Positions 26,365 through 38,640 of a stretch of 64,000 nucleotides of DNA are shown one piece after another. The DNA comes from Himantopus leucocephalus. Lineage: Eukaryota; Chordata; Aves; Charadriiformes; Recurvirostridae. Where the stretch lies: the NCBI GenBank assembly GCA_003993805.1, contig RSEF01000002.1:89868640-89932639 (forward strand). Reading direction: 5' to 3'. A program made the position numbers and the translations under genes. Below the pieces are notes generated by a model. The model was not told where the DNA came from. It saw only the letters and a list, made by a program, of their open reading frames with translations, and did not search any database. Numbering within the stretch: the first letter of the stretch is position 1; the number at the start of each line of letters is the position of its first letter.

Positions 26365-26626
26365 ATTTTTTTTTTCTGTAAACATACAAAAACTATGCCC
26401 TCCGGAGTCAGTGTATCTTTATCATATGTGAAAAAAACAGAGTAAAGTAACTTTGACTTTTACCACAGCACACATCCCACGGAAAAGGGAAAAAAAAAAT
26501 GCACTGTTCTGTTGCTGCCACGCTCTGACAGATGTTTCCATACTACATGATGGGGGAAAAAAAGGTACAATTTAATGCAGATGGGATTGAATGGGGCTAG
26601 GAAACGTTGAGAATGCAAGAGTTCCC
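26365..26626. repeat. 262-base direct repeat, copy 2 of 2
   Basis: Second copy of 26102-26363, offset 263 bases, followed by unique sequence (CTTCCATCC). If the duplication is an artefact, the true locus holds this block once. Confidence 0.9.
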
Positions 26627-26732
26627 CTTCCATCCTCACGCATGAAAAGCCAAATGTCTCATGACCTTTGAAACTTTTTAGTCAAGCTGTTCTACGAGTT
26701 TGACTTATCTCAAAATGATAGCCAGACATCTT

Positions 26733-26799
26733 AGATACTATACTTGCCACTGTTAATGAAATAATNAGATACTATACTTGCCACTGTTAATGCAATAAT
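26733..26799. repeat. 33-base duplication across a single N
   Basis: The 33 bases 26733-26765 (starting AGATACTATACTTGCC) recur at 26767-26799 after an N at 26766, with one visible difference (A at 26759, C in the second copy). Same signature as the larger duplication just upstream, so probably a contig-overlap artefact. Confidence 0.88.
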
Positions 26800-27491
26800 A
26801 ATGCTTTGTATCCCATGATTTTCTTTTACACAAACAGCAGAACAGAAAATCTTGTTGGGGAGGGAAAATTCTTCATTCTGTTCCCACCTGGTTATACTAA
26901 GTTGGTAGCGTGGGAGTTATTTTTGATATACAATAGTATGAGACAAGAATCAAGTTTGATAAGTTAGGAACAGGTTTGGATTCAGGCAGTCAACCCAAAA
27001 TTTCTAAACTTGTTCATTTTTATATTTTATTGACTTTGCACATTTTTAGTATGCTCATTTAACTCATTGCAGTAGCTGGGCAATAGCTAAAAAAAATCTT
27101 GGAGAAATGATCAATAAATTGAAATTGAAGCAAGGAGAGGTGCAACCCCCCAAAACTTCAGAATGCAAATAAGTAGAAGTGAAAATATTTCAGTTAAAAT
27201 GTTATCATATGGGAGAAAATTATGTTATATGTCTAAAATGAATGAGAAATCACAGTGCACATTAGCTAGAGAATGATTTTATCAACAATGCTTTTCTTTT
27301 GCAATATAGTGAAGCATTTTTTCTTAAATCCACTTATCTTTGTCCCATCCTTCTTTAGGCACACAGACATTCACATACTTAGGATTAGGCACTGAAATAA
27401 AATAAACAGTACAACGGTTTCTGCAAAACTGGTCATTCTCAGTATGCTTTATCTTCTCTCCCTCCCCCCTTCACACTTCTTCCTATTACAG

Positions 27492-27672
27492 TTTGCAAAT
27501 ACTGAACCAAACATTCAAGTTTTGCCTGACCAAAAGAATCACAGATAATCTGCCAAGAAACCGAGGAGCATCAGTGCCATTTCTAATGTGGAGCCTATGG
27601 GAGAGGCAGCCCACAGAGCTGCAAATGCTTCCAGAGCTCCACCTTGAGCGAGGCAACCTCTGCGCTACTCAG
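27492..27672 (+). other. Candidate exon antisense to ADCY2 (unidentified)
   Basis: A 181-base block with splice signals close to consensus on the plus strand. Upstream is a pyrimidine tract of about 35 bases ending TTCCTATTACAG|T, downstream is ACTCAG|GTAAGTAAT. One base plus 60 codons stay open between them, ending in phase 0; the other two frames have stops. The peptide (including NLPRNRGASVPFLMWSLWER) is not one I recognise. It lies in ADCY2 intron 2 on the opposite strand. It may be a lncRNA exon, an exon of an unknown gene, or a chance pseudo-exon. An open run of 60 codons in one of three frames is not rare, so the splice sites carry most of the weight. Confidence 0.3.
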
Positions 27673-28629
27673 GTAAGTAATAATGTTAAATGATTTCATC
27701 TGTCCTGCAATATTCCACATGCTTTGCAGAAAAATATCTTAAAGGTATTTGACAGAGCTCTGCACATGCTATCACAAGTGGAAGTTTGAAATGGGGAAGA
27801 ATTGATAGGTTTTATAGCTCTTACACAGCCACCTAAGATGGGTTATCAATATCTAACATCACAGTTCAAAGGTTCAATACATTCGATCCTGCTAGGGATA
27901 GACAGAGGCTCTGGGCAATGATCAAAACCCAGGAATCTCCCTTTTCAAAGGGTACTAAATAACTATTTTTAGCCTGGGTATGTTATCCTATGTATAAAGA
28001 AAATGTCTCTGCATTTTCAGTGTAAGAATATGAAGGATTATAATGTCCACTGTAGAAACACTCCCCTCTGTTCCCAAAGGCACTACCCTCTGTCCCCAAA
28101 TGCCTGCTAATGTCATAAAATACAGTTACAGAGACAGACAAAATCCCAAGGCTCCAAAGCAGCCAGGCATCCCTCTTCCCAGGTGCTGCTCTTCCTTCAT
28201 GATGACATCAAGTCTTTGCCTCTTCCAGTCCCTGTTTGGTTTGGGGTTAGGGGGAGGGAGTTGGGGGTTTTGATTGACTGGCAGCAGCACAAAGGTGGAC
28301 ACTAGGAACAGTTAACTCTGCCTTAAAAACAAAGGAAAAACCCGCAGGCCCGAGCCAAGAAGGTGAAATAATTTGCAGAAAAGGGAAGAAGGAAGCTGAT
28401 AACTGGGAAATAGCTGTAATGTTGCCAGACTATGACACAGTAAAAGAAAAGAAAAGAGAAATGTCCATACTTTTCATGGCAGCATGCTGGACCTGAGGTT
28501 TATAAGCCTTTCTTCTTAACATGTTGTTGCAGGCAAAATGCTCTCAACTTGTGAGATTTTTACTTAATTAATTGCCAGCTAACGCCAACTTCTGATCACT
28601 CCTTTGGTTATTGGAGAAAAAAAAGAACA

Positions 28630-28891
28630 CGAACAGCTAAGCCAGCACTGCCCTGGCATGGGACACCCAGAGCCAGTGTCCCTCAGGGTGTCCCTGCCCC
28701 GACACGGGTCACCCATGGCCACAGTCTCTCCAGAAGGGCGCCCATTTGGGATGGAGCACCTTATTCCAGGAGGACACCTCCAGCCATATGTCTCATCAGC
28801 AGCTTCTCCCTCTCCATGTCTCCCCCAGAGCATCTCCCCGCTTGCCTCTCCCCCCGGGCAGCGGCTGTCACTCCAGAGGTGCACAGGCTGC
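28630..28891. other. GC-rich island next to the 136-base repeat
   Basis: About 260 bases strikingly richer in G and C than the AT-rich intron around it, running into the repeat at 28892. Both strands have open frames of 68-161 codons, but these are a by-product of base composition and contain no domain I recognise. Confidence 0.5.
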
Positions 28892-29190
28892 TTTGGCTGG
28901 CACGCGATGGGGGGCTCACACCAGTGTCAGAGCCGTCTGGACCCCACTGTGACCAGCACAGGGCACCCTGCTGCCCCCGCTGCCAACCCCTGCCATGCCT
29001 GCCCCATACACGTCCCCAAGCCGCTCANTTTGGCTGGCACGCGATGGGGGGCTCACACCAGTGTCAGAGCCGTCTGGACCCCGCTGTGACCAGCACAGGG
29101 CACCCTGCTGCCCCCGCTGCCAATCCCTGCCATGTCTGCCCCATACGCGTCCCCAAGCCGCGCGNCCATACACGTCCCCAAGCCGCTCAG
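28892..29190. repeat. GC-rich 136-base unit, two copies plus a partial, joined by single Ns
   Basis: Copy 1 is 28892-29027 and copy 2 is 29029-29164, with Ns at 29028 and 29165. After the second N the unit's last part (CCATACACGTCCCCAAGCCG) appears a third time. The copies differ at several positions, for example ACCCCT/ATCCCT and GCCTGC/GTCTGC. This may be a collapsed GC-rich minisatellite that the assembler could not close, or overlapping contig ends. Open frames across it are produced by the repetition. Confidence 0.8.
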
Positions 29191-32100
29191 TTACATGGTG
29201 TATCTTCTGAGTTTCGGTTACTGTTAGCTTGCTGCTTGTGAAAACAAAAAGAGTCTTCTGTCCTCATTTATATATAATTGTTCTCATTTGTAAATAATTA
29301 AATGTGCAAATGCATATTTACAAGAATCTATCGCTCGACGACTGTTTGAATTTATTTCTAAGTAAGCCGGGTAAAAGTTCTCAAGCGCTTTCCCACACAA
29401 ACCTATCAGACTTATACAGCTGTCAGTACCAGGCGGAAGAATAGTTTATCACACAGAAAATGCCTACTTTTTAAATATGGTGCAACACAGATACTTCTGC
29501 ATGCACTACCAGAGTGGAAAAGAAATCTAAACAGGACACAAAGGCTTCCATTAAGGCCAGAAATGGAAAACAAAGTGATAATAATTTAGTTACGAGGCTA
29601 GAAAAGGGTAATAAATATCACTACATATTCATAGCGCTACTTAATTAAATAAAAATTATTAAAGCCCAGTATTTTGGAACATTCCACTTCCCCACTTTTC
29701 AGTGATTTGTATTGCAGGAAAGCTTAAAAATGAACGAGCATTGGGCAGGCACAAGTCTGCACCCAAACTAAGCTCCACTGAGGTTCCTGGGCTCCGGTTG
29801 TATTTGTTTCTCGTTCATAACAAAAAGCTCCTCCTGCTGGATCGTGTGAGGTAGTCTCCCTCCCAGATGAGTAATTCCATATCGGAAACCCTGTACCACA
29901 GATTTACAGAGCAGAAATATATACAACCAGGGCACTGATGTTAAGAAAAAACTAAGTAAAGCTAAGCTAAGCTTTTCCAAGCAAAGCAAAGCATAGCTGA
30001 GTATATATTCCACAGCAGCAAAGACGCAAGTCTCATTCATGTCACTCAGTAATTATGACAAGTGCCCACTCATGCTGTAGAAACAAATTTAAAAGAAATC
30101 CGTTTGTCTTTTCAAGATGAAATACTCTATCAAGGTGCCTTTGTTTGTCCAGAAACTCTGAAATGAGCCATTAAAATTTACAAGCAAAAGTCAAACTGAC
30201 TTTCAAATTTTCCTTTTGATCTTGGTAAATAAGGAAATGAAATTCCAAATAAAAATTCCATTGTTTACAAATCTAAGTCTGTTTGATTACATCAATAATA
30301 AACTAAGAAAATAATTTAAAACTGTTGGGGTTTTTTAATGGCATTGTTGCTTTGAAGGCTTCCTTTGGAGAAACCAAAATCTGCTGCTTTAAGCACTTCT
30401 CTTAGACAAATAAGTAGCTCCACTGACCTTAGAAATAAAACACTTCACACCTCCTGATGTGTCATTAATTCCATCCTCTGGGGAGGTCATGGAAAAATAA
30501 TAATTAATGTACTGCCAGAAAATGGTCTCAGATTTAAGGCCGTTTCCTTAGCTACCAATTGATGTGTTAGTTATTTTCCTTTTATTAAATGTGTAAATCA
30601 ATGGTCACTATTTTTTAATGGGGATAGTAAATAGCTTTTTGATTTAAACTGACAACTTTAGACCTGGACCCACATCTCTGCTCAATAATAATATTCTCTT
30701 GAAATGCTAGCCTATATGTCAAACAAAAGCCTCAAACATAGATTCTGCTTTTATTAAAAGGATTATTCTTTTAATTTTCCTCTATGAGTTCTAACTTTTT
30801 TACAAAAACTTTCAAACCACATAAGATTTTCACTTTAATCAGTGAATTTTCACTTGATACTCCAACCCGTGAAAGCTTGAAGAGCCATCTGCTTTCTTCT
30901 CTGAAGAATTAATGTAAGGCAGTAATGTTGGAAAGGTAGCTAAAATTCCCTAGGAACAGCAATACAGCATTCTCTTCCTTACACCTTTCTCACTGCTTTT
31001 CTCATGTTTTTCTTTCTTTAATTTTAGATTTGCAAAGCAAGAATAAACAAAGACACTGCTCTCAGAATGCCAGGTTATTTGGCACAATTAAAAGTACTCC
31101 CAGAGAAATGTCACATCACAATAAGATTAGTTACCAGCAGCACATTATATGGTTTCTTTCCTGTTCTCATTTAAATCGTTTCACAGTAATTTACTTCTTC
31201 AAAGGCTTATTTAAGACAGGTGTTATTGTGTCCTAGTGGTAAAAAATTTGGCCTTGAATTTTCTGGTTTTACTGCTTAACAAAATCCAAACAAACAACTT
31301 TTTCTCTTTCTTGTCTTCCTCTAGGACCCCATTTACCAGTTGTTCTCAGACAAAAACTAGAACAGTGACAAGACACTGATACAGCATTTCTAGTCTATTT
31401 TGTCTTCTCTCGGACATACTTCCCTCTTCAAAAAAGCTAGCAAGCCTAAATAATACAGAAGCACTGTTAAAACCTGTGGTTCTGCAGAAAAAAAAGACAC
31501 CCTTCATACAAACTGTAAGACTAGATGCCTGGAGAGAAGAGAGCCTTGAAGAGTGAATAGAAAAGGAGCCAGGAGGAGAGGAGTAAAGGGGCTTGGGGTC
31601 ACCACTCCACCTTCTTGAATGTGATCATCATCATTCCTCAGGGGAAATCAGAGCCGCAGCTTCCCAAACACTGCCAATTCAGTGGCGCATTTACATTTCA
31701 GCAGCGGCGGTATAAAACTCACCTCCCTGAGCCCTCAGTCCTCTTCCATAGCATGTCCCCATGCTAACGTATGCAAGCAAAGCTAGTGGACAACCCCCCC
31801 CAGAAATGGCCTTTTCAGGGACATCCTCTTGTGAGGGCAGTAACAATATCACAGTGCCTCTGTATTGATGAAAGAAGACACAGTGCTTGCTGGAGTGAAA
31901 ATGATCCTCCAGATGATCCGACTCTTTTCCTTACTTACACTAACTCAGTGAATACTTGCATTACTGAAGCTACAGCAGCTGCCTGCTACCACCGATAAGC
32001 GAGAAGAATCAAGCTGTGCAAGACTGGTGAAATGCTTTCTCAACAAAAATGTCAAGGTTTTGCAGCAGTCCTATGCTAAAATACGTTTCCATTTACTATT

Positions 32101-35100
32101 CCAGTGCAAATGCTCTTCTGTAACAGCAATTTGAACTCATGATGCACACATTAATGAAATGTTACTGTTGTTTTCATCAAAACAGAGTGCCAATATAATG
32201 CAAAATTCTATTGATGTTTCATTTTCAGATTGCTGTCTTCTATAGATGTCTTCTGAGAATAAGGAACTAAGATGCAGCATTCCGAGTTACTCATTCTGCC
32301 AGCGAGCTCCCCATTCATCTCTGCCAAGAACAAATTCGTTCTGATTCAACCATTCCTCTTACTTCCACTCCTGAGACGTTACCTACAGCTTATGGCAATC
32401 AAGAAAAAAGTGTGTGTTGATCTACTTGTGAAATAAAGACAAATCACTAACTACCGTGGAGTTTGGTTAAAAACACTGCATGCCACCATCTTCTCTTTTT
32501 GATGCAATACTTTAGGCTTTGTACTGATTTATGAAAGGTGGGAAAAGGATGAGCAATGCAATGGCATCGTATGGTTACTCATTCGCAGGGTAGGGAATTA
32601 ACCAGGACCTTTCATCCATCCAACTCACAATTTTCCTTATGTGGCAGTACAGTTGTACTGGTATGTTTAGTAAGCTCGTCCATTGAAAAAAGACATCTGG
32701 AAGAGGTTGAAACTTGATTTAGAAGGGAAAATGGTCCCAGTTGTTGGGGGGGGTTGGCGGGTGTTCTTTCTTATCAAAAGACCAGGGTCTTTTTGCACAT
32801 CCTGATTACTTCCCAAATTGCCCTTTCCCAAGCACTTTCTTGAAGTGTCCTTGCATTTTCAGGCTCAGCATTGTTCACACAAATCTTTCTGCCGCCAAAC
32901 CAAAGATAATCTTTATCTTTTATTGCTGTACTGCTTCCCAAGCAGTCAAAAAAAAAACCAAGGCAAAAAAAAACAGAAAAGAAAAAAGACCAAACAAAAT
33001 CATCAGATTGGCTTTGCTTCAGACAGAAAAATACTTATTTCCCCCTGATTTCTGGTTTACTTACATGCAGATTACACCCTGTTTTGTCCTAGCTCTTCTG
33101 TCTACAGTCATCAAGGCCAGAAATCTAGTCTTCTTAGATGAAAGCTAGGATTGCCTGATGCTAAAGTCTGTGGCTGTTTTACTGACAATCCTAAGACACA
33201 AAATTAAAAATACTTACATTCTCTCCTCTTTCTAAATTTGCCTTTTACTTCCTTTATTTATTTATCTTAAAAAAAGAAAACCCCACACCTTCTTTCCACT
33301 CATCTTTCATCTTCTCCGCAACATCATGAATGTTCCAAAAGATGCGGTTTCTTCCCCCTTCCAGTGCTCTCCTCTACTGAAGGAAAGCAGTATTTCTTAC
33401 TTCTGAAAGTGACTTCTCAGTTTACAATGAGAACTCTGAAGACAGAGGTCAAGCATCCCACCGGGAAAAACCTCTACTGGGCACGCACAATGTACACCTG
33501 GGTGAAAGCTGCCATGCTGGGTGGAAGAGATGTGCACCCAGAGCCTTCACACCCTACCTAGGAAGATAACCCCATTGCTCCTGGTAGAGCACGCTGCAGC
33601 TCCTTCCTTCTCCATGTGTCTGGATTTCCTTCCAAAGGAAATGGCAATGTGGAAAGAACAATACGCACCCAGGTCTTGTCAAAACGTGCCGTTCGGCCAG
33701 GATTCAACCATAGGTATCAGGTCTACAAGGCATACCACAGAGTAAATCAGAGGCCTAAACGATATAAAGGCTGGCTTGCTTTCTCTGTCTGTCTTTGAGG
33801 CCTTCTTCTTGCTCAAGAACAGTAACACCAAAGACTATTTAAGAAACTGTTAGGCAACATCTCAATGGCCAGTCACTTCTCAGAAATAGGGATAGTAGCT
33901 TCAAAAGAGCTTCAAACAACCGGAACTAGACAATACTGCTAACCTGCTGGTAGACTCAACCTGTTGTCAAAATGAAACTCTGACTTTTCAAAGGCAAGAC
34001 CAAAGAGTTTATGAAATGATTCAAACACAGGAGGGCCCAGGAGGCCACCCAGGAGGGGAAGGGTTTGAGGAAACATACAGGGAGGGAGATGACAGCTCAT
34101 CTCCAAGGAAGATCATCAAACGCGTAACACACCTGCAGCCAGCTGTACCGTATCTGCTAGCCAGGAACAACTTCAGACCATCAGCCTACAGGGGTGTACA
34201 AAATGGTGAACAAACCTTCTCAACCACCGCCAAACAAACCAGCTTCAGAAACAGAAACTTTTACCCATTCAAGACTCAGAAAAACTTATTTTGGAGAAAA
34301 AATGGCGGCCAAAATTTAAAAAAGCACTCAAGTGGTTATACTATGTAGACACCTAAAATGTACTGAACATTTAAGCAATGGAGATTTTTTACCTAGTAAT
34401 TAGAGTTATAAAAAAGAGGGACTATTATGCGGCACAGTATTTTTAAGTATCCTGCAGACCACACGGAAAATATCACATCAACTTGCCTAGGTTTAATCAT
34501 ATGAAACCTCCTACTGAAGTTCTCATCAACAGTAAAAGCACCAGTTATAAACCAGTCCTCCCCTCACATATGAAAGACAGCTGTCCATCGAGAGTACCAA
34601 TTTATTCCACCCAAATCTGGAAAAAAATTAACTCCACTGAAAATATTAAAAACTCTACTTTCAACTCAATTTAAGCAATGACAACCATAAGATCAATACA
34701 GTACTGACAAGCGCTACACTTCTGCTTCCCTTCCGTTACTAATGTCACACCATTTCTCAGTAGGACTGATGCCATGCAGCACTTATTTTTCAACATTGAC
34801 AAAAAATAGGTAACAAAAATCTGTAACACATAGATCAGTTTTCTTCTAAGTAATAGAAAAGTAAAGCTCAGTTCTTTGCCTGATTTTCATTTACACAATC
34901 ATGCAAAAAAGCATTATTTTCTGTTAAGTAATCCATATCATCTTGAGATGATTTGCTCAACAGAAGGGAAAACCAGGTTTTCTCTTATCCCTTATGCTAG
35001 CCTGCGAATGAATCAATAAACTATTAATTTTTATATATAATTTCAAGAAGATATTCTCTTTAGAAGCCATATTTTGCAAGATAATAATTGTTTTGAAATG

Positions 35101-36745
35101 AGAAACCTCTTTTACAGGCTTTTCTAGGAGAACAGGAAGATCTAGTGCTTTGCAGAAGGCTCCCAGACATCTTTACAGTACAGGCAACATATTTATAGGG
35201 ATGGTTTATCTCACGAAGCCATTACTCACCTATTGGCAATTGCAGAGACCAAATTCATTCCCAACTGTGAAACATCCCCTAGCAACTTCAGGGGCTGTTT
35301 ACATATGGGAAAATAACATTGAGATCATAGCTAAAAATTTTAAACTCTGCTCAGCTCATCTTTGGTTTTTGAAAAGACCTATGCACAAGTCATCTCCTAC
35401 TCTTCATACAGGGATTACAAGCCATGCTGATTACCCACAAACTTGAACAAGCTGAGAAATGGTAATATTTGTGCAGAAGAAAGGCATATGCATAAAGTGT
35501 CTGCGTATTGATAGTATGAGAGTTTGGGGGAAAAATTAGCAATTATCAACCACTCAGGTAGAAATAAGAATATGTTACTGATTTATTCATAATGACTTCT
35601 AAAATAGTTTTTTCGACAGTGCTGGTTGTTTTTTTCTTCCCTGAGCATCCCCTAGATTTCAATCAATATATACTAGCGACAGAGTCAGCCTTAGCCAGGA
35701 ACTTACCAAGTACTAACACAGTTCTCTCTGTTTATTTTGCTGTCGGGACTGCAGCTGCCCACGGTGAATGAAAAGATGCCTGGCTCTCATAAATATTTGC
35801 TGTTGGTGTAACTTCTTTCACTGACCCTGTTTTCAAGACTAACGACTTTCATTTCTAGTACAGCATCTTTCAGTAGGTTATTCACTCAGCAAAGCTACAG
35901 CAGTGTATCAGTCTAAACACACTCGGTGCCTGGCCTTCAGCGCTCATGAAACATGAATTTAAATACAAGGTAAAATATCTACTTCAAAGTCAGTCATATT
36001 TTACACTGATCTTCTGTTACAGAAGAATTCAGTCCTTAGTGGTTTGGGGTTAGGGAGAGGCGGAAGCTACCGTCTTAGGAGAGATTTAGTCTCTCAGTTT
36101 TACCAAGGAGCATATATAAATTCAGGCAAAGCAATGACCCATACAATTTCTCTAAACAATTCACGTTTCTGAATGCACAAAATCCTTGCGGAAGTGCCCG
36201 GGAAGAACTCTATTTTAAGGCTGACATTCTAAAATCGGCATCAAAAGATATCTGCAGTCCTGTTTTCCTCTAAAAGCTGATGTTTAAAATCAGTCAGAAA
36301 TTTCAGACAGAATAACTGTTTAACCTTCAGACTTCTTGGCAGTTTTTGCTTGCTTTTTCTGTGCACTTTTTAAGATAAAATGTGGTTCTTGAAGAAATCA
36401 TTCCTTGGCAGTCCTGTTTTTCATTACTGACCAAGTTACCTGCAAGAAAATGTTGCCTGTCCTGCTAAAGCAGGAATCTTAAATACATCACATAATACAA
36501 AGAATTTTTTTGAATGGTTGGATTTAGTATTTTTTATCAACAGGTAAAATAATTAAATGGACACGCAGATAAAAGTTAACACACATAAAACATGTTACAT
36601 TATAATAAAGTGTATGTGCTGCTCACACAAACATAACTGGTCTATACAAGGTGGCAGCTACAGAGGACAAACCTAGAAACAGTAAAAGAAGAAACCAACC
36701 ATACCTGGTCCTCATTCAATGTCATATTTTCTTTCTGGTTTGTGG

Positions 36746-36845
36746 NNNNNNNNNNNNNNNNNNNNNNNNNNNNNNNNNNNNNNNNNNNNNNNNNNNNNNN
36801 NNNNNNNNNNNNNNNNNNNNNNNNNNNNNNNNNNNNNNNNNNNNN
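36746..36845. other. Assembly gap (100 N)
   Basis: Exactly 100 Ns, a scaffold gap of unknown true length in intron 2. Confidence 0.98.
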
Positions 36846-37599
36846 AATCCCTTCCCCATCCTAGGAAAGAAATCTCTAGCTACTATTTACAGTTCTGAAG
36901 CTCCAATCAAGTACAGATAGCTAGATACATATAAATCACATATCTGCGCCCAGGTTCTGGGGACTGCATAGCACAAAATAATGTGCATATTCAGTTAGAC
37001 TTTTGTTGCAGCTGAAAACGGAAAGCGTATCTGCATGAAGATTATATTCACAAAGTACACTTGAAGTTAAGGCTCTGATGCATCTGACAGGAGCAGCGGG
37101 TCCAGATTGTACTGCAAATCTGTATGTATTGTTCCATGCATGTGGTTACTTCTGTGTTTGTTATCATCACTGTCCAGTATCATATGAAGGCAGACAAACA
37201 GAAAAGGTCAGTGTTTTCATACTGTGTAATGACTGGATATTATCCTTACACTCACCAGGACTATACTGGAAGTATTAATTTGTGTCATTTTTTTAGTTGT
37301 CTAAGTCATAGCCTGAATCCTGTGAGGGAAACCTTCAATTCAACCGAAACTAAGTAGTATTGTCTTCTGTGGGTTGCTACGCACATTAATGCCAACCTTC
37401 AGAGCATTTCACCAACGACTCATAGCTCGGTGCTCTCCGCCAGCAGTGACAACTGATCAGTGCTGGTAACACTTAAAAGAGAGGCAGAGAAAACAGCTCC
37501 AGAAACGTGTGCTCTTCTCCCACTCTAGTATCTTTAGACTGAGCACCTGCTGCTGTAAATCCTACTTAAGATTGCCTCTGCTAGGAAATACAAACAGCA

Positions 37600-37860
37600 G
37601 TCTCCCCATCACCCCCCTGCCGTAGGGTGCTCTGCCATGCCCCGTGGCCCGTTCCCCGCCGTGGTCCCGGCTCACCGTGTGGGGTGGACAGCAGCCCCCA
37701 GCGCTCACTCCTGCCAGCCAACACTGAGCAAACCAGTAGCACGCAACGCTCCTTCGTGCTAGCCAGCGCTGGTGCGGCACAACGCCTGCCCGCTGCACAG
37801 GGGACAATGGAAGAGGAGAACAGGTCTGCCTGCAGTGATTGCAGCCAGACCCCATATGTA
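37600..37860. other. GC-rich block of unknown function
   Basis: About 260 bases with several CpGs in AT-rich surroundings, overlapped by open frames of 94-111 codons on both strands. None contains a recognisable domain and no paired splice sites stand out. It could be a diverged repeat, a regulatory element or an unrecognised exon. Confidence 0.35.
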
Positions 37861-38049
37861 CTCATCCTGATTCAGCAAAAAGGTACCCCATTTCTTGGTC
37901 CAGATAACAATTCAAGTATCGCTGAGGATAAAACATGCTCTTTCCCTTTCTCACTGTACTGATGGCACAGAAGCTCATTATCACCATCCTTTGACCTAAA
38001 ACATACTGCCTTCTCCATGCCCACTTTCTCTCACATCCACATGGATTAA

Positions 38050-38214
38050 ACATTGGAACAGGCTGCCCAGGGAAGGGGTCATCCCTGGAGATATTTAAAA
38101 GACGTGTAGATGTGGCGCTTAGGGACATCATTTAGCGGTGGACTTGGTAGTGTTAGGTTAATGGTTGGACTCAATGATCTTAAGGGTCTTTTCCAACCTA
38201 AAGGATTCTATGAC
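38050..38214 (+). mobile_element. CR1 LINE 3' tail
   Basis: Plus-orientation tail: TGGAACAGGCTGCCCAGGGA, TTTAAAAGACGTGTAGATGT, GGTTGGACTCAATGATCTTA, then CTTTTCCAACCTAAAGGATT and CTATGA. The coding part is lost. It is the same subfamily as the inverted copy at 15121. Confidence 0.9.
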
Positions 38215-38409
38215 TATAGCTGTCCTCCAAATAACCAGCTGCACGGGCACGCATCAAACCACCCACTCTGTTCCCCAATTTGTCAGTTTATATGTCTTGC
38301 TACAGGCAAAACTATGCTGGAGGTGACCATCACACCTTGATAACCTCAGCCAAATGGGAACGCTCTGACTTCTTTCTTATCTGTTTTCCTACGCTATTTA
38401 ATTATTTTC

Positions 38410-38640
38410 AACCAACACCGCGAGCACATCTCTGACGCAGCCACGAAGGCTTGTCCAGCTGGAAGAGCTGCCAGAGCCGGCCCCGATCAGCAGACTGGCA
38501 GGCAAAAACACTGGAGGCAGTGGCAGCAGCACGACATCACTGCCAGTTCCCCAGCCCTGCCCGAGCTCCGGCTGCACCGCGGGGTCCTTCCTCAGCCTGC
38601 CCCGCACAGGCTTTGCACGCTCTTTGCCACTTCTGCCTTC
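38410..38640. other. GC-rich block of unknown function
   Basis: Second CpG-containing GC-rich stretch close to the one at 37.6 kb, separated from it by a CR1 tail at 38050-38214. Open frames on both strands (85 and 116 codons) show no domain. Confidence 0.3.

Noticed and set aside
28579..29241. Stacked open frames of 68-161 codons on both strands
   Set aside because: They are produced by a GC-rich tandem unit and cross Ns. The same peptide repeats in each unit.
30984..31215. Strong acceptor-like pyrimidine tract ending TTTTAG with a 68-codon frame
   Set aside because: The only nearby donor (ACAG|GTGTTA) is weak and the peptide is not protein-like, so it is probably a chance acceptor.
32741..33148. 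135-codon plus-strand open frame
   Set aside because: Contains a long lysine run from an A-rich tract and no recognisable domain.
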